DNA of 64,000 bases from PNON01 sp964387025 (GTDB lineage: Bacteria; Chloroflexota; Anaerolineae; Anaerolineales; Anaerolineaceae): the NCBI GenBank assembly GCA_964387025.1, contig CAYLUZ010000002.1, forward strand, positions 248,001-312,000, read 5' to 3'. Made by a program: the position numbers and the translations under genes. The notes under the pieces are model-generated. The model made no database searches, was not told the DNA's origin, and saw only the letters and a program-made list of their open reading frames with translations. How positions within the stretch are numbered: position 1 is the stretch's first letter; each line of letters starts with the position of its first letter. This document shows positions 25,591 through 33,935 of the stretch, piece after piece.

Positions 25591-28509
25591 ATGCAGAACC
25601 TCATAGGCCAAACGATAGACCGCTACCATATCCTTGAGCAGATCGGCGAAGGAGGTATGGCGGTTGTCTATAAGGCTTATGATACTCGACTGGAAACAGA
25701 TGTAGCCATCAAGATCCTAAGAAAAGATGAGTTCACACCGGCCAGCCTGGGTAAGGTTCTGAAACGTTTCGAGCGGGAAGCCAAAGCACTCGCCCGTCTT
25801 ACCCATCCCAACCTGGTCAAAGTCATTGATTACGGGGATTATGAAGGCATGCCCTTCCTGGTCATGCCCTATCTGCCGGGTGGTACTCTCAAACAACTGA
25901 TGGGTAAGCCTATTCCTTTCGACGAAGCTATACAACTTATCCTGCCCATCGCCAATGCCCTTGGGTATGCTCACCAGCAGGGTATCCTCCATCGGGATAT
26001 CAAACCTTCCAATATCCTGATCACAGAAAATGGGGAACCCATGCTTTCCGATTTCGGCATCGCCAAGATCCTGGAGGAAGATTCTGCTCTAACCATGACC
26101 GGGACTGGCGTCGGTATTGGGACACCGGAGTATATGGCACCGGAACAGGGTCTCGGAAAAAACGTGGATGCCAGGGCGGATATCTATTCGTTGGGTGTGG
26201 TGCTGTACGAATTGGTGACAGGCAGAAAACCCTATAGCGCTGATACTCCGATGGCCGTCATCATCAAGCATATTTCCGATCCACTCCCCAATCCTCGGGG
26301 AATACAACCAGGCTTACCAGCAGACATTGAGGAACTGATCGTGAAAGCCCTGGCAAAGGAACCTGCCAATCGTTACCAGAGTATGTATGAAATGACGAAA
26401 GCAATGAAAAAGATCCTCATCCGGTCCGGGGAAAATATCTCGCAATTATCAGTGGGTACGCAGGAAAGGAGTAAGGTCGGAACATCGGATAATACAATCA
26501 ACGAAGAGTTTATCACAACACAGAAACGGGAAGGATTCCTCAAGCAAAAATGGGCATCATCCGTTAAGTGGTACTGGATGCTTGGAGGGGTAACTTTGGT
26601 TTTACTCATGGTCGGAGTATGTATCTTGATGGGCAAAATGATTTCCGGACTCATTCTGGAGCGTGTAAACCTTACACATACTCAAGTGACCCCCAAAGCT
26701 GATGAAATGCTCATGGAGACTGTTGATGTATCAGCTCAGCAGACTATAGATTCCCCCATGGTAACATCCACCACAGTGGGTAGCGATATTCCTAATCCCA
26801 CCTGTAAAATTGCATTTGCCTCATATCAAGGAAGCAATACCCAAATATATATAATGAATGCAGATGGGACCGATCAACAACAATTAACCGAGTCCGATTC
26901 GATTAATTCTTTTCCTGTCTGGTCACCCGACGGTAGGAAGATCCTATTTGTCTCTGATAGATCTGGTAACTCCGAAATCTACGTAATGAATGCTGATGGG
27001 AGCGATCTACAACAATTAACAAAGAATGATTTTGATGATTGGGATCCTGACTGGTCACCAGATGGTAGCAAAATCTTATATGGTTCCGAACAAGATGGCT
27101 CTATCGGTATTTATGTAATGAATGCCGATGGAAGTGATCCACAAAGATTAGGAATGTTCTATGAAGAGGGTGTTTGGGGTCCTGTATGGTCCCCCGACGG
27201 AAGCCAGATTCTATTTGTAACTAAAACTGATGGTAATAATGAAATTCTGATGATGAATGCCGATGGGAGCGATCAACAACAATTTACCAAAAATAATAAT
27301 GCTGATTGGGATCCTGACTGGTCACCTGATGGTAGGAAGATTATATTTACATCCGATCTCGATGGCAATTACCAAATCTATATGATGAATTCAGATTTGA
27401 GTAACATCGTTCGGATAACTAACAATGATCATAATAATTTAGATCCTGATTGGTCCCCCGATGGAAGCAAGATCCTTTTTCGATCAGATTTAGATGGTGA
27501 TGATGATATCTATGTGATTGATGTGGATGGCACTAACTTACAACAATTGTCAAAGAATGATACTTGGGATTCTTATCCAGATTGGTCACCTCTGTGTCAT
27601 GGAATGGTCACTGAAGAACTCGACGCATCGCCAAAGGCGCAGATCGAACAGGATGTAGAGACTCGAATCTTTGTACATACAGAGGAAAGAAGTGATATCA
27701 GTAATCCCACCTGCCAAATTATTTTTCATTCAAATATGGGTAGTTTATATGATCTATATTCTATGAATATGGATGGCACCGGGATTAAACAACTAACAAT
27801 AACGGGGGGGTTATTTCCTGCTTTATCCCCTGATGGAAGTAAGATTGCTTTCGTAAATGAAGGTAATAATTATAATCAACATATTTTTGTGATATCAGCA
27901 GATGGAACCGAGTTAGTACAATTAACGAAAGACGACACACAATCTAGTGCACCTGACTGGTCACCTGATGGGAGTAAAATTCTATTTACTAGAAATATCA
28001 TGGGATATGATGAAATATTTTTTATGAATTCTGATGGAAGCTATCCTCAAAGATTGACAAATAATCAAGCTTCAGATTTGTTCCCAACTTGGTCGCCTGA
28101 TGGAAGTAAGATTCTGTTTATATCCGATCTCGATGGCGATTACGAAATCTATGTAATGAATTCTGATGGGAGCAATCTCAAACAATTAACCAAAAATAAT
28201 GTTGTGGATTGGAGCCCTGACTGGTCAGCTGATGGCAGTAAGATTGCTTTTGAATCTTTCGACAAAAGTGATGACGAAATCTATGTGATGAATGCCGATG
28301 GGCGCGATCCTCAACGATTAACAAATAATGACGCAGATGAAGAGGATCCTACTTGGTCACCTGAGGGCAGCAAGATTTTATTTACATCCAATCGTGACGG
28401 GAATTATGAAATTTATGTAATGAATGCAGATGGAAGTGATCCTCAAAGATTGACAACAAATACTGCTTGGGACGAAGCACCTACCTGGTCACGAACGTGT
28501 CAATGGTAA
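25591..28509 (+). CDS. Receptor Ser/Thr kinase with two tandem PD40 propellers
   Basis: 972 residues from ATG 25591. The kinase N-lobe differs from most neighbours (ILRKDEFTPASLGKVLKRF) but matches the next gene. Membrane helix ~327-352. The outer region holds two six-bladed PD40 units: ~400-672 begins NPTCKIAF and ends DWSPLC; ~708-972 begins NPTCQIIF and ends TWSRTC. Blades carry WSPDG(S/R)KI(L/I)F and (E/I)IYVMNADGSD. The two units are related by internal duplication with a linker (EELDASPKAQIEQD). Residues from ~62 through the membrane helix to the start of the first propeller are encoded by DNA identical to the next gene. No good ribosome site precedes the ATG. Confidence 0.92.
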   Translation: MQNLIGQTIDRYHILEQIGEGGMAVVYKAYDTRLETDVAIKILRKDEFTPASLGKVLKRFEREAKALARLTHPNLVKVIDYGDYEGMPFLVMPYLPGGTLKQLMGKPIPFDEAIQLILPIANALGYAHQQGILHRDIKPSNILITENGEPMLSDFGIAKILEEDSALTMTGTGVGIGTPEYMAPEQGLGKNVDARADIYSLGVVLYELVTGRKPYSADTPMAVIIKHISDPLPNPRGIQPGLPADIEELIVKALAKEPANRYQSMYEMTKAMKKILIRSGENISQLSVGTQERSKVGTSDNTINEEFITTQKREGFLKQKWASSVKWYWMLGGVTLVLLMVGVCILMGKMISGLILERVNLTHTQVTPKADEMLMETVDVSAQQTIDSPMVTSTTVGSDIPNPTCKIAFASYQGSNTQIYIMNADGTDQQQLTESDSINSFPVWSPDGRKILFVSDRSGNSEIYVMNADGSDLQQLTKNDFDDWDPDWSPDGSKILYGSEQDGSIGIYVMNADGSDPQRLGMFYEEGVWGPVWSPDGSQILFVTKTDGNNEILMMNADGSDQQQFTKNNNADWDPDWSPDGRKIIFTSDLDGNYQIYMMNSDLSNIVRITNNDHNNLDPDWSPDGSKILFRSDLDGDDDIYVIDVDGTNLQQLSKNDTWDSYPDWSPLCHGMVTEELDASPKAQIEQDVETRIFVHTEERSDISNPTCQIIFHSNMGSLYDLYSMNMDGTGIKQLTITGGLFPALSPDGSKIAFVNEGNNYNQHIFVISADGTELVQLTKDDTQSSAPDWSPDGSKILFTRNIMGYDEIFFMNSDGSYPQRLTNNQASDLFPTWSPDGSKILFISDLDGDYEIYVMNSDGSNLKQLTKNNVVDWSPDWSADGSKIAFESFDKSDDEIYVMNADGRDPQRLTNNDADEEDPTWSPEGSKILFTSNRDGNYEIYVMNADGSDPQRLTTNTAWDEAPTWSRTCQW
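25775..26810 (+). repeat. Copy 1 of a perfect ~1,036-bp repeat shared by two kinase genes
   Basis: Line-by-line comparison with 28757-29792 (offset 2,982) shows no mismatch that I could find from the kinase N-lobe through the membrane helix to the first propeller strand. Immediately outside, the two genes differ by many substitutions. Confidence 0.88.
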
Positions 28510-28572
28510 TTAGAAAAAAGGAACAAAACCGTATTAATAATATCAGCAAGAATAAAGTTTAATGAATATTTT

Positions 28573-30717
28573 ATGCAAAATCTCACTGGCCAAACCATAG
28601 ACCGCTACCACATCCTTGAGCAGATTGGCGAAGGAGGAATGGCGGTCGTGTACAAAGCCTACGATACCCGCCTGGAATCGGAAGTTGCCATCAAGATCCT
28701 GCGGAAAGATGAGTTCACCCCAGCCAGCCTCGGTAAAGTTCTGAAACGTTTCGAAAGGGAAGCCAAAGCACTCGCCCGTCTTACCCATCCCAACCTGGTC
28801 AAAGTCATTGATTACGGGGATTATGAAGGCATGCCCTTCCTGGTCATGCCCTATCTGCCGGGTGGTACTCTCAAACAACTGATGGGTAAGCCTATTCCTT
28901 TCGACGAAGCTATACAACTTATCCTGCCCATCGCCAATGCCCTTGGGTATGCTCACCAGCAGGGTATCCTCCATCGGGATATCAAACCTTCCAATATCCT
29001 GATCACAGAAAATGGGGAACCCATGCTTTCCGATTTCGGCATCGCCAAGATCCTGGAGGAAGATTCTGCTCTAACCATGACCGGGACTGGCGTCGGTATT
29101 GGGACACCGGAGTATATGGCACCGGAACAGGGTCTCGGAAAAAACGTGGATGCCAGGGCGGATATCTATTCGTTGGGTGTGGTGCTGTACGAATTGGTGA
29201 CAGGCAGAAAACCCTATAGCGCTGATACTCCGATGGCCGTCATCATCAAGCATATTTCCGATCCACTCCCCAATCCTCGGGGAATACAACCAGGCTTACC
29301 AGCAGACATTGAGGAACTGATCGTGAAAGCCCTGGCAAAGGAACCTGCCAATCGTTACCAGAGTATGTATGAAATGACGAAAGCAATGAAAAAGATCCTC
29401 ATCCGGTCCGGGGAAAATATCTCGCAATTATCAGTGGGTACGCAGGAAAGGAGTAAGGTCGGAACATCGGATAATACAATCAACGAAGAGTTTATCACAA
29501 CACAGAAACGGGAAGGATTCCTCAAGCAAAAATGGGCATCATCCGTTAAGTGGTACTGGATGCTTGGAGGGGTAACTTTGGTTTTACTCATGGTCGGAGT
29601 ATGTATCTTGATGGGCAAAATGATTTCCGGACTCATTCTGGAGCGTGTAAACCTTACACATACTCAAGTGACCCCCAAAGCTGATGAAATGCTCATGGAG
29701 ACTGTTGATGTATCAGCTCAGCAGACTATAGATTCCCCCATGGTAACATCCACCACAGTGGGTAGCGATATTCCTAATCCCACCTGTAAAATAGTTTTTG
29801 TGTCCAGTGGGGGCGGTGAATCCCAAATATATACAATGAATGCAGATGGGAGTGATCAACAACAATTAACCAAAGTTGGTTTGAGCAATATTGATCCTAA
29901 CTGGTCACCCGACGGTAGGAAGATCCTATTTGTCTCTGATAAATCTGGTGATAACGAAATCTATGTAATGAATGCTGATGGAAGCAATCCACAGCAATTA
30001 ACAAAGAATGATTTTGATGATTGGGAACCCGTTTGGTCCCCTGACGGAAGCAAAATTTTATATATTTCCAAGCAAGATGGCGCTAGCGGTATTTATGTAA
30101 TGAATGCCGACGGAAGTGATCCACAAAGATTAGGAATGTTCTATAAAGAGGGTATTTGGGGTCCTGTATGGTCACCCGACGGAAGCCAGATTCTATTTGT
30201 ATCTAAAATTGATGGCAATTCTGAAATTCTGATGATGAATGCCGACGGGAGCGATCAACAACAATTAACAAAAAATGATTTTACTGATTGGAACCCTGAC
30301 TGGTCACCTGATGGAAGAAGAATCCTATTCACTAAATCAGAAAATAATAATTTTGAAATTAATGTAATGAATACTGATGGGAGCGATATTCAGAAACTAA
30401 CTAATGATGGAATGCAAGCAATTGATCCTGATTGGTCTCCCGATGGTAGTAAAATTTTATTTGTATTAATCCGAGATGGTGGTAATGGTATCTACACGAT
30501 GAACACAAGTGGTGAAGAGATTCAATTAATACTAAGCGAAGATGAAATGTGGGTCAAGAATCCTACATGGTCACCTGATGGAACTAAGATCCTTTTTATC
30601 GCTAACAAAGGAGGTGGAGGCATCCATATAATACGTAATGATGGAAGTAATTATCAGCGACTGACTACTGGTCAAGGTTGGGATGCAGAATATTCATGGT
30701 CACCGGTTTGTCGATAA
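28573..30717 (+). CDS. Receptor Ser/Thr kinase with one PD40 propeller
   Basis: 714 residues from ATG 28573. Kinase, linker and membrane segment (to ~residue 406) are almost the same protein as the gene before it; divergence begins abruptly at the first propeller strand (NPTCKIVFVSSGG). The outer domain has seven WSPDG-type blades ending in WSPVC, so one propeller with bracketing cysteines. Because the cytoplasmic parts are the same, the two kinases should share targets and differ only in what they sense. 63 bp separate them. The upstream region shows no clear Shine-Dalgarno sequence. Confidence 0.92.
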   Translation: MQNLTGQTIDRYHILEQIGEGGMAVVYKAYDTRLESEVAIKILRKDEFTPASLGKVLKRFEREAKALARLTHPNLVKVIDYGDYEGMPFLVMPYLPGGTLKQLMGKPIPFDEAIQLILPIANALGYAHQQGILHRDIKPSNILITENGEPMLSDFGIAKILEEDSALTMTGTGVGIGTPEYMAPEQGLGKNVDARADIYSLGVVLYELVTGRKPYSADTPMAVIIKHISDPLPNPRGIQPGLPADIEELIVKALAKEPANRYQSMYEMTKAMKKILIRSGENISQLSVGTQERSKVGTSDNTINEEFITTQKREGFLKQKWASSVKWYWMLGGVTLVLLMVGVCILMGKMISGLILERVNLTHTQVTPKADEMLMETVDVSAQQTIDSPMVTSTTVGSDIPNPTCKIVFVSSGGGESQIYTMNADGSDQQQLTKVGLSNIDPNWSPDGRKILFVSDKSGDNEIYVMNADGSNPQQLTKNDFDDWEPVWSPDGSKILYISKQDGASGIYVMNADGSDPQRLGMFYKEGIWGPVWSPDGSQILFVSKIDGNSEILMMNADGSDQQQLTKNDFTDWNPDWSPDGRRILFTKSENNNFEINVMNTDGSDIQKLTNDGMQAIDPDWSPDGSKILFVLIRDGGNGIYTMNTSGEEIQLILSEDEMWVKNPTWSPDGTKILFIANKGGGGIHIIRNDGSNYQRLTTGQGWDAEYSWSPVCR
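28757..29792 (+). repeat. Copy 2 of the perfect ~1,036-bp repeat
   Basis: Pairs with 25775-26810. Such identity over silent sites means a very recent duplication or gene conversion, and it is a ready substrate for recombination that would fuse the two genes and delete ~3 kb. Confidence 0.88.
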
Positions 30718-30792
30718 TATTAGATAATTGGGAGAATAGCAGCAATTAAATAAAGTTAATATCTATTAAATATATAATTAATTGCAGATATT

Positions 30793-30909
30793 TTGCAAAA
30801 TCTCACTGGCCAAACCATTTACCGCTACCACATCCTTGAGCAGCTATGCCAGGAGGGAATGGCGGTTGTCTATATAACTTCCCTTACTAGCGAAAAAATA
30901 TACAATTAA
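30793..30909 (+). pseudogene. Truncated kinase remnant
   Basis: Starting at a TTG where intact genes have ATG, the translation reads LQNLTGQTIYRYHILEQ then LCQEGMAVVYITSLTS and stops after 38 codons. The first ~32 codons are the conserved kinase N-terminus, with the glycine loop damaged (two glycines lost) and everything after the VVY strand missing. It lies in the gap between two intact kinase genes, so it is the stub left after deletion of a kinase. Confidence 0.85.
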
Positions 30910-30970
30910 ACATACAGACGATCAAAATTATTATCATTCTTTTCTCAACATTATTTTTAACAGGTGGAAA

Positions 30971-33910
30971 ATGCAATCATTGATCGGACAAAATATTGAA
31001 CGCTACCATATCCTCGAGCAGATCGGTGAAGGGGGAATGGCTGTTGTGTACAAGGCTTTAGATTCCAGGCTTGAGTGTAACGTTGCAATTAAGATCATCC
31101 GGATAGACAACCTGAATGAAGAAGTGGCAAAGAGAGCATTGAACAGGTTCAAGAATGAAGCGAAAATTCTGGCTAGATTGACCCACCCCAATATTGTAAA
31201 AGTTACAGATTATGGTATTTACAAAGGGAATCCATATCTGGTTATGGAATATATTCCCGGAGGCACTCTAAAAGAAAAAATGGCATTAAAACCATTTCTC
31301 CCTGCTGAAGCAGTAAAAATATTGAATCCAATCGCACAAGCGCTCTCCTACGCGCATGAGCAAGGTGTGATACACCGGGATATTAAACCTTCCAACATAC
31401 TAATAACTGAATCCGGTGAGCCGATGATAACCGATTTTGGGGTGGCCAAAGTTTTCGATAACGAACTCACCCAGGACGTAACTGCTGTTGGTATTGGGAT
31501 AGGCACTCCTGCATATATGTCCCCTGAACAGGGTTTGGGTCAGAAAATTGATAAACGTTCAGATATCTATTCTCTGGGTGTTGTATTCTACGAATTGATC
31601 TCCGGAAAACAACCCTATCAGGCAGATACACCTCTTGCAGTTGTATTGAAAAAGATCAACGACCCTCTACCAAGCATTAAGTCAAATGTACCCGATATAA
31701 GTGATGCAGTTGAGGCAGTAATAATCAAAGCTTTATCAAAAGAACCTGACTCAAGATACGCAAATTGTAAAGAATTGGTTTCCGCTATGGAACGGATAGT
31801 AGCTGAACCGATTAGTATTAAAAAAGAAAAAGCGAGTTGGATTTTATATCCAGCCATTATTGTTGGTATTCTAGTCTTAGTATTTATTTACGTGAGAATG
31901 GCAAAGCCATCGAACATAAGTAATATTAATACCGATCAACCAATCTCAACCACAACAGTCCAGTCAATAGAAATAGCTTCTAACATAATCGTTGAAGACG
32001 ATTTTAATGATAAGGATTATGACGGATCTATCAATAATGGAAAATGGATTATTGTTGACAATGGAGGAGAAATTAAACAACAAAATGGAATGCTCATTTT
32101 TACTCATAATGCATCTCCTAATACAACAATTCAATTACAATCGATAGATTTTACAAAACAAACAATCACTCGACCAACGTATTTTTCTCTAAAGTATAAA
32201 GTCATCGTTCCACAAAGTGGGCATGCTTTTGTTTTCATCCAATCAGAGGATAATAGTGATTTTAGGTACGAGTGTGCACTTGGCTATGGAAGCACTAAAG
32301 CTTTTCATTCCTGTTACTACATTGAAAACAATCAGCAGCTTAATGCATTTCCGGAAGAAGTGGATTTTGCTGAATGGCATGAAATTCGTATAGAGGTTTA
32401 TCCTCCGTCTATGAAAGGGGTTTTTTATAGAGATGGGATGAAAATTGGTGAGTTTGTACCTAAAAATTCAGATATTCTTAATCAGAAAATTTTTCGATTT
32501 ACTTTCGGTTTAGCCGGTGCAGATAAACCAGAAAATATGGTTGCCTTCTTTGATGATGTTAAAATTGGAAACATAGAATCTTCTCCAAATCCTCCTAACC
32601 CAACCCAAACACCAGCTCTGAATACTGGTAGTAGTAGTACAAATACAACGAGCGAGGAAGCTTTAGTGATCGAAGATTTTAATGATTCGAAAATCGACAT
32701 GGTTGGATTCGACCAGGATACAGGTAAGTGGGTAATCACTAGTGATGAAACCGGGAATAAGGTCTTCCAGGTTGATAACAGAAATGGTATAAACGCAGCT
32801 GGGTTTGCTATAGGAGAGGATGCTTGGAGGAATTATTCTGTCGAATACAAGCTCCGGATTATTGATCCTTCCGCAGGACTTGGCGTTCAAGTTCGAATCA
32901 ATGAAAAAAATGCTGACATAATTGTTGTGTCACCGAATGAATTGTATCTTGCCTTTCCTGATATATCTGAATGGACACGTGTTGTTACGAAATTTCCATC
33001 ACTAAGCGTAAATGCATGGCATAATTTGAAAATTATCGTAGTAGATAATTCAATCAAGTTATTTATTGATGCCATACTCTGGGTTGACGAAAAGAGCAAT
33101 TCTGAGAATGGATGGGTCATGTTCTTTGCAGATCCGGGTTTGTTTGCCCAGATTGATGATATCAAAGTAATGGAAATGAAGTCGGAACAAAATAACGTCC
33201 ATCCAAAGGTACAAATACTGATCGATCAATCTCATCAGAGTTTTACTGCAGATCCAGATAAAGCTGCACAAGAACAAAAAATCAATCCAGATGCTATAAA
33301 CATTGTTCCCATGTACCAAGGACTATCTGACCATTATTCGGTTGGATTATTCACAGACCCAACTTATACCAAAGACAAAATATCGAATTCACAAATTTTA
33401 TTGTTTCCAAATACAAATGGCTTGTTTCTAACTTCAGAATTTAATACTCTAGTAGATTATCTTAATGAAGGAAACGGTATTTTGATAACCGGTTATTCGA
33501 GTAGTTTGCTTGCATTAATCAGAGAATTGGGTATTCAAGCAGAGTTTATAGGTAAGCCATTAGGAGAAAATAACCATTTGGGCTGGGGACCTTGGGGTTT
33601 TAATACCACGGTAGATTCTTCAGATCAATTATTAAGCGGAATTGAAACAGTAACGATAAATGCCGCATCGGCATTAAGTGTTCCAAACAGTCAAATGGTT
33701 GTTTTATATTCTAGCGATAATTCCTGGGTTGATGAGAACGAGAACCAAATTAAAGATACGTCTGAAACAACTGGTTCATTCCCACTAATCATAAAAGCTG
33801 AAATTGGTGAAGGACGAATAATTATTATGCCTGCAGAGAATGTTTGGGGCGGATTTTATATTGATAATATGAAGCTCATTGATAATATGATCCAGTGGTT
33901 ATTGCAATAA
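30971..33910 (+). CDS. Receptor Ser/Thr kinase with two jelly-roll-like domains and a GATase-like domain outside
   Basis: 979 residues, ATG 30971 with AGGTGG upstream. This is a more diverged kinase (~12-268; HRDIKPSN, DFGVAK, GTPAYMSPEQ). Membrane helix ~289-308 (ILYPAIIVGILVLVFIYV). Outside there are two similar LamG/jelly-roll-type domains, ~337-525 (EDDFNDKDYDGSINNGKWII) and ~563-735 (IEDFNDSKIDM, GKWVIT), each ending in a strand FDDVKIG or IDDIKVM. Residues ~742-979 have an alpha/beta pattern (VQILIDQSHQSF, ILLFPNTNG, LVDYLNEGNGILITG, GRIIIMPAENVWGG) like class-I amidotransferase-fold or DUF4350-type domains. I see no catalytic Cys-His-Glu set. It could bind polysaccharide or a cell-wall fragment. 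Confidence 0.87.
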   Translation: MQSLIGQNIERYHILEQIGEGGMAVVYKALDSRLECNVAIKIIRIDNLNEEVAKRALNRFKNEAKILARLTHPNIVKVTDYGIYKGNPYLVMEYIPGGTLKEKMALKPFLPAEAVKILNPIAQALSYAHEQGVIHRDIKPSNILITESGEPMITDFGVAKVFDNELTQDVTAVGIGIGTPAYMSPEQGLGQKIDKRSDIYSLGVVFYELISGKQPYQADTPLAVVLKKINDPLPSIKSNVPDISDAVEAVIIKALSKEPDSRYANCKELVSAMERIVAEPISIKKEKASWILYPAIIVGILVLVFIYVRMAKPSNISNINTDQPISTTTVQSIEIASNIIVEDDFNDKDYDGSINNGKWIIVDNGGEIKQQNGMLIFTHNASPNTTIQLQSIDFTKQTITRPTYFSLKYKVIVPQSGHAFVFIQSEDNSDFRYECALGYGSTKAFHSCYYIENNQQLNAFPEEVDFAEWHEIRIEVYPPSMKGVFYRDGMKIGEFVPKNSDILNQKIFRFTFGLAGADKPENMVAFFDDVKIGNIESSPNPPNPTQTPALNTGSSSTNTTSEEALVIEDFNDSKIDMVGFDQDTGKWVITSDETGNKVFQVDNRNGINAAGFAIGEDAWRNYSVEYKLRIIDPSAGLGVQVRINEKNADIIVVSPNELYLAFPDISEWTRVVTKFPSLSVNAWHNLKIIVVDNSIKLFIDAILWVDEKSNSENGWVMFFADPGLFAQIDDIKVMEMKSEQNNVHPKVQILIDQSHQSFTADPDKAAQEQKINPDAINIVPMYQGLSDHYSVGLFTDPTYTKDKISNSQILLFPNTNGLFLTSEFNTLVDYLNEGNGILITGYSSSLLALIRELGIQAEFIGKPLGENNHLGWGPWGFNTTVDSSDQLLSGIETVTINAASALSVPNSQMVVLYSSDNSWVDENENQIKDTSETTGSFPLIIKAEIGEGRIIIMPAENVWGGFYIDNMKLIDNMIQWLLQ

Positions 33911-33935
33911 CCCATATTTAGTTTTAGGGTTTTTT

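Noticed and set aside
26800..30700. Regular DNA repeats that could suggest a CRISPR or satellite array
   Set aside because: The periodicity (~130 bp) follows protein blades with WSPDG and YVMNADGSD and keeps frame throughout; there are no short identical repeats with unique spacers.
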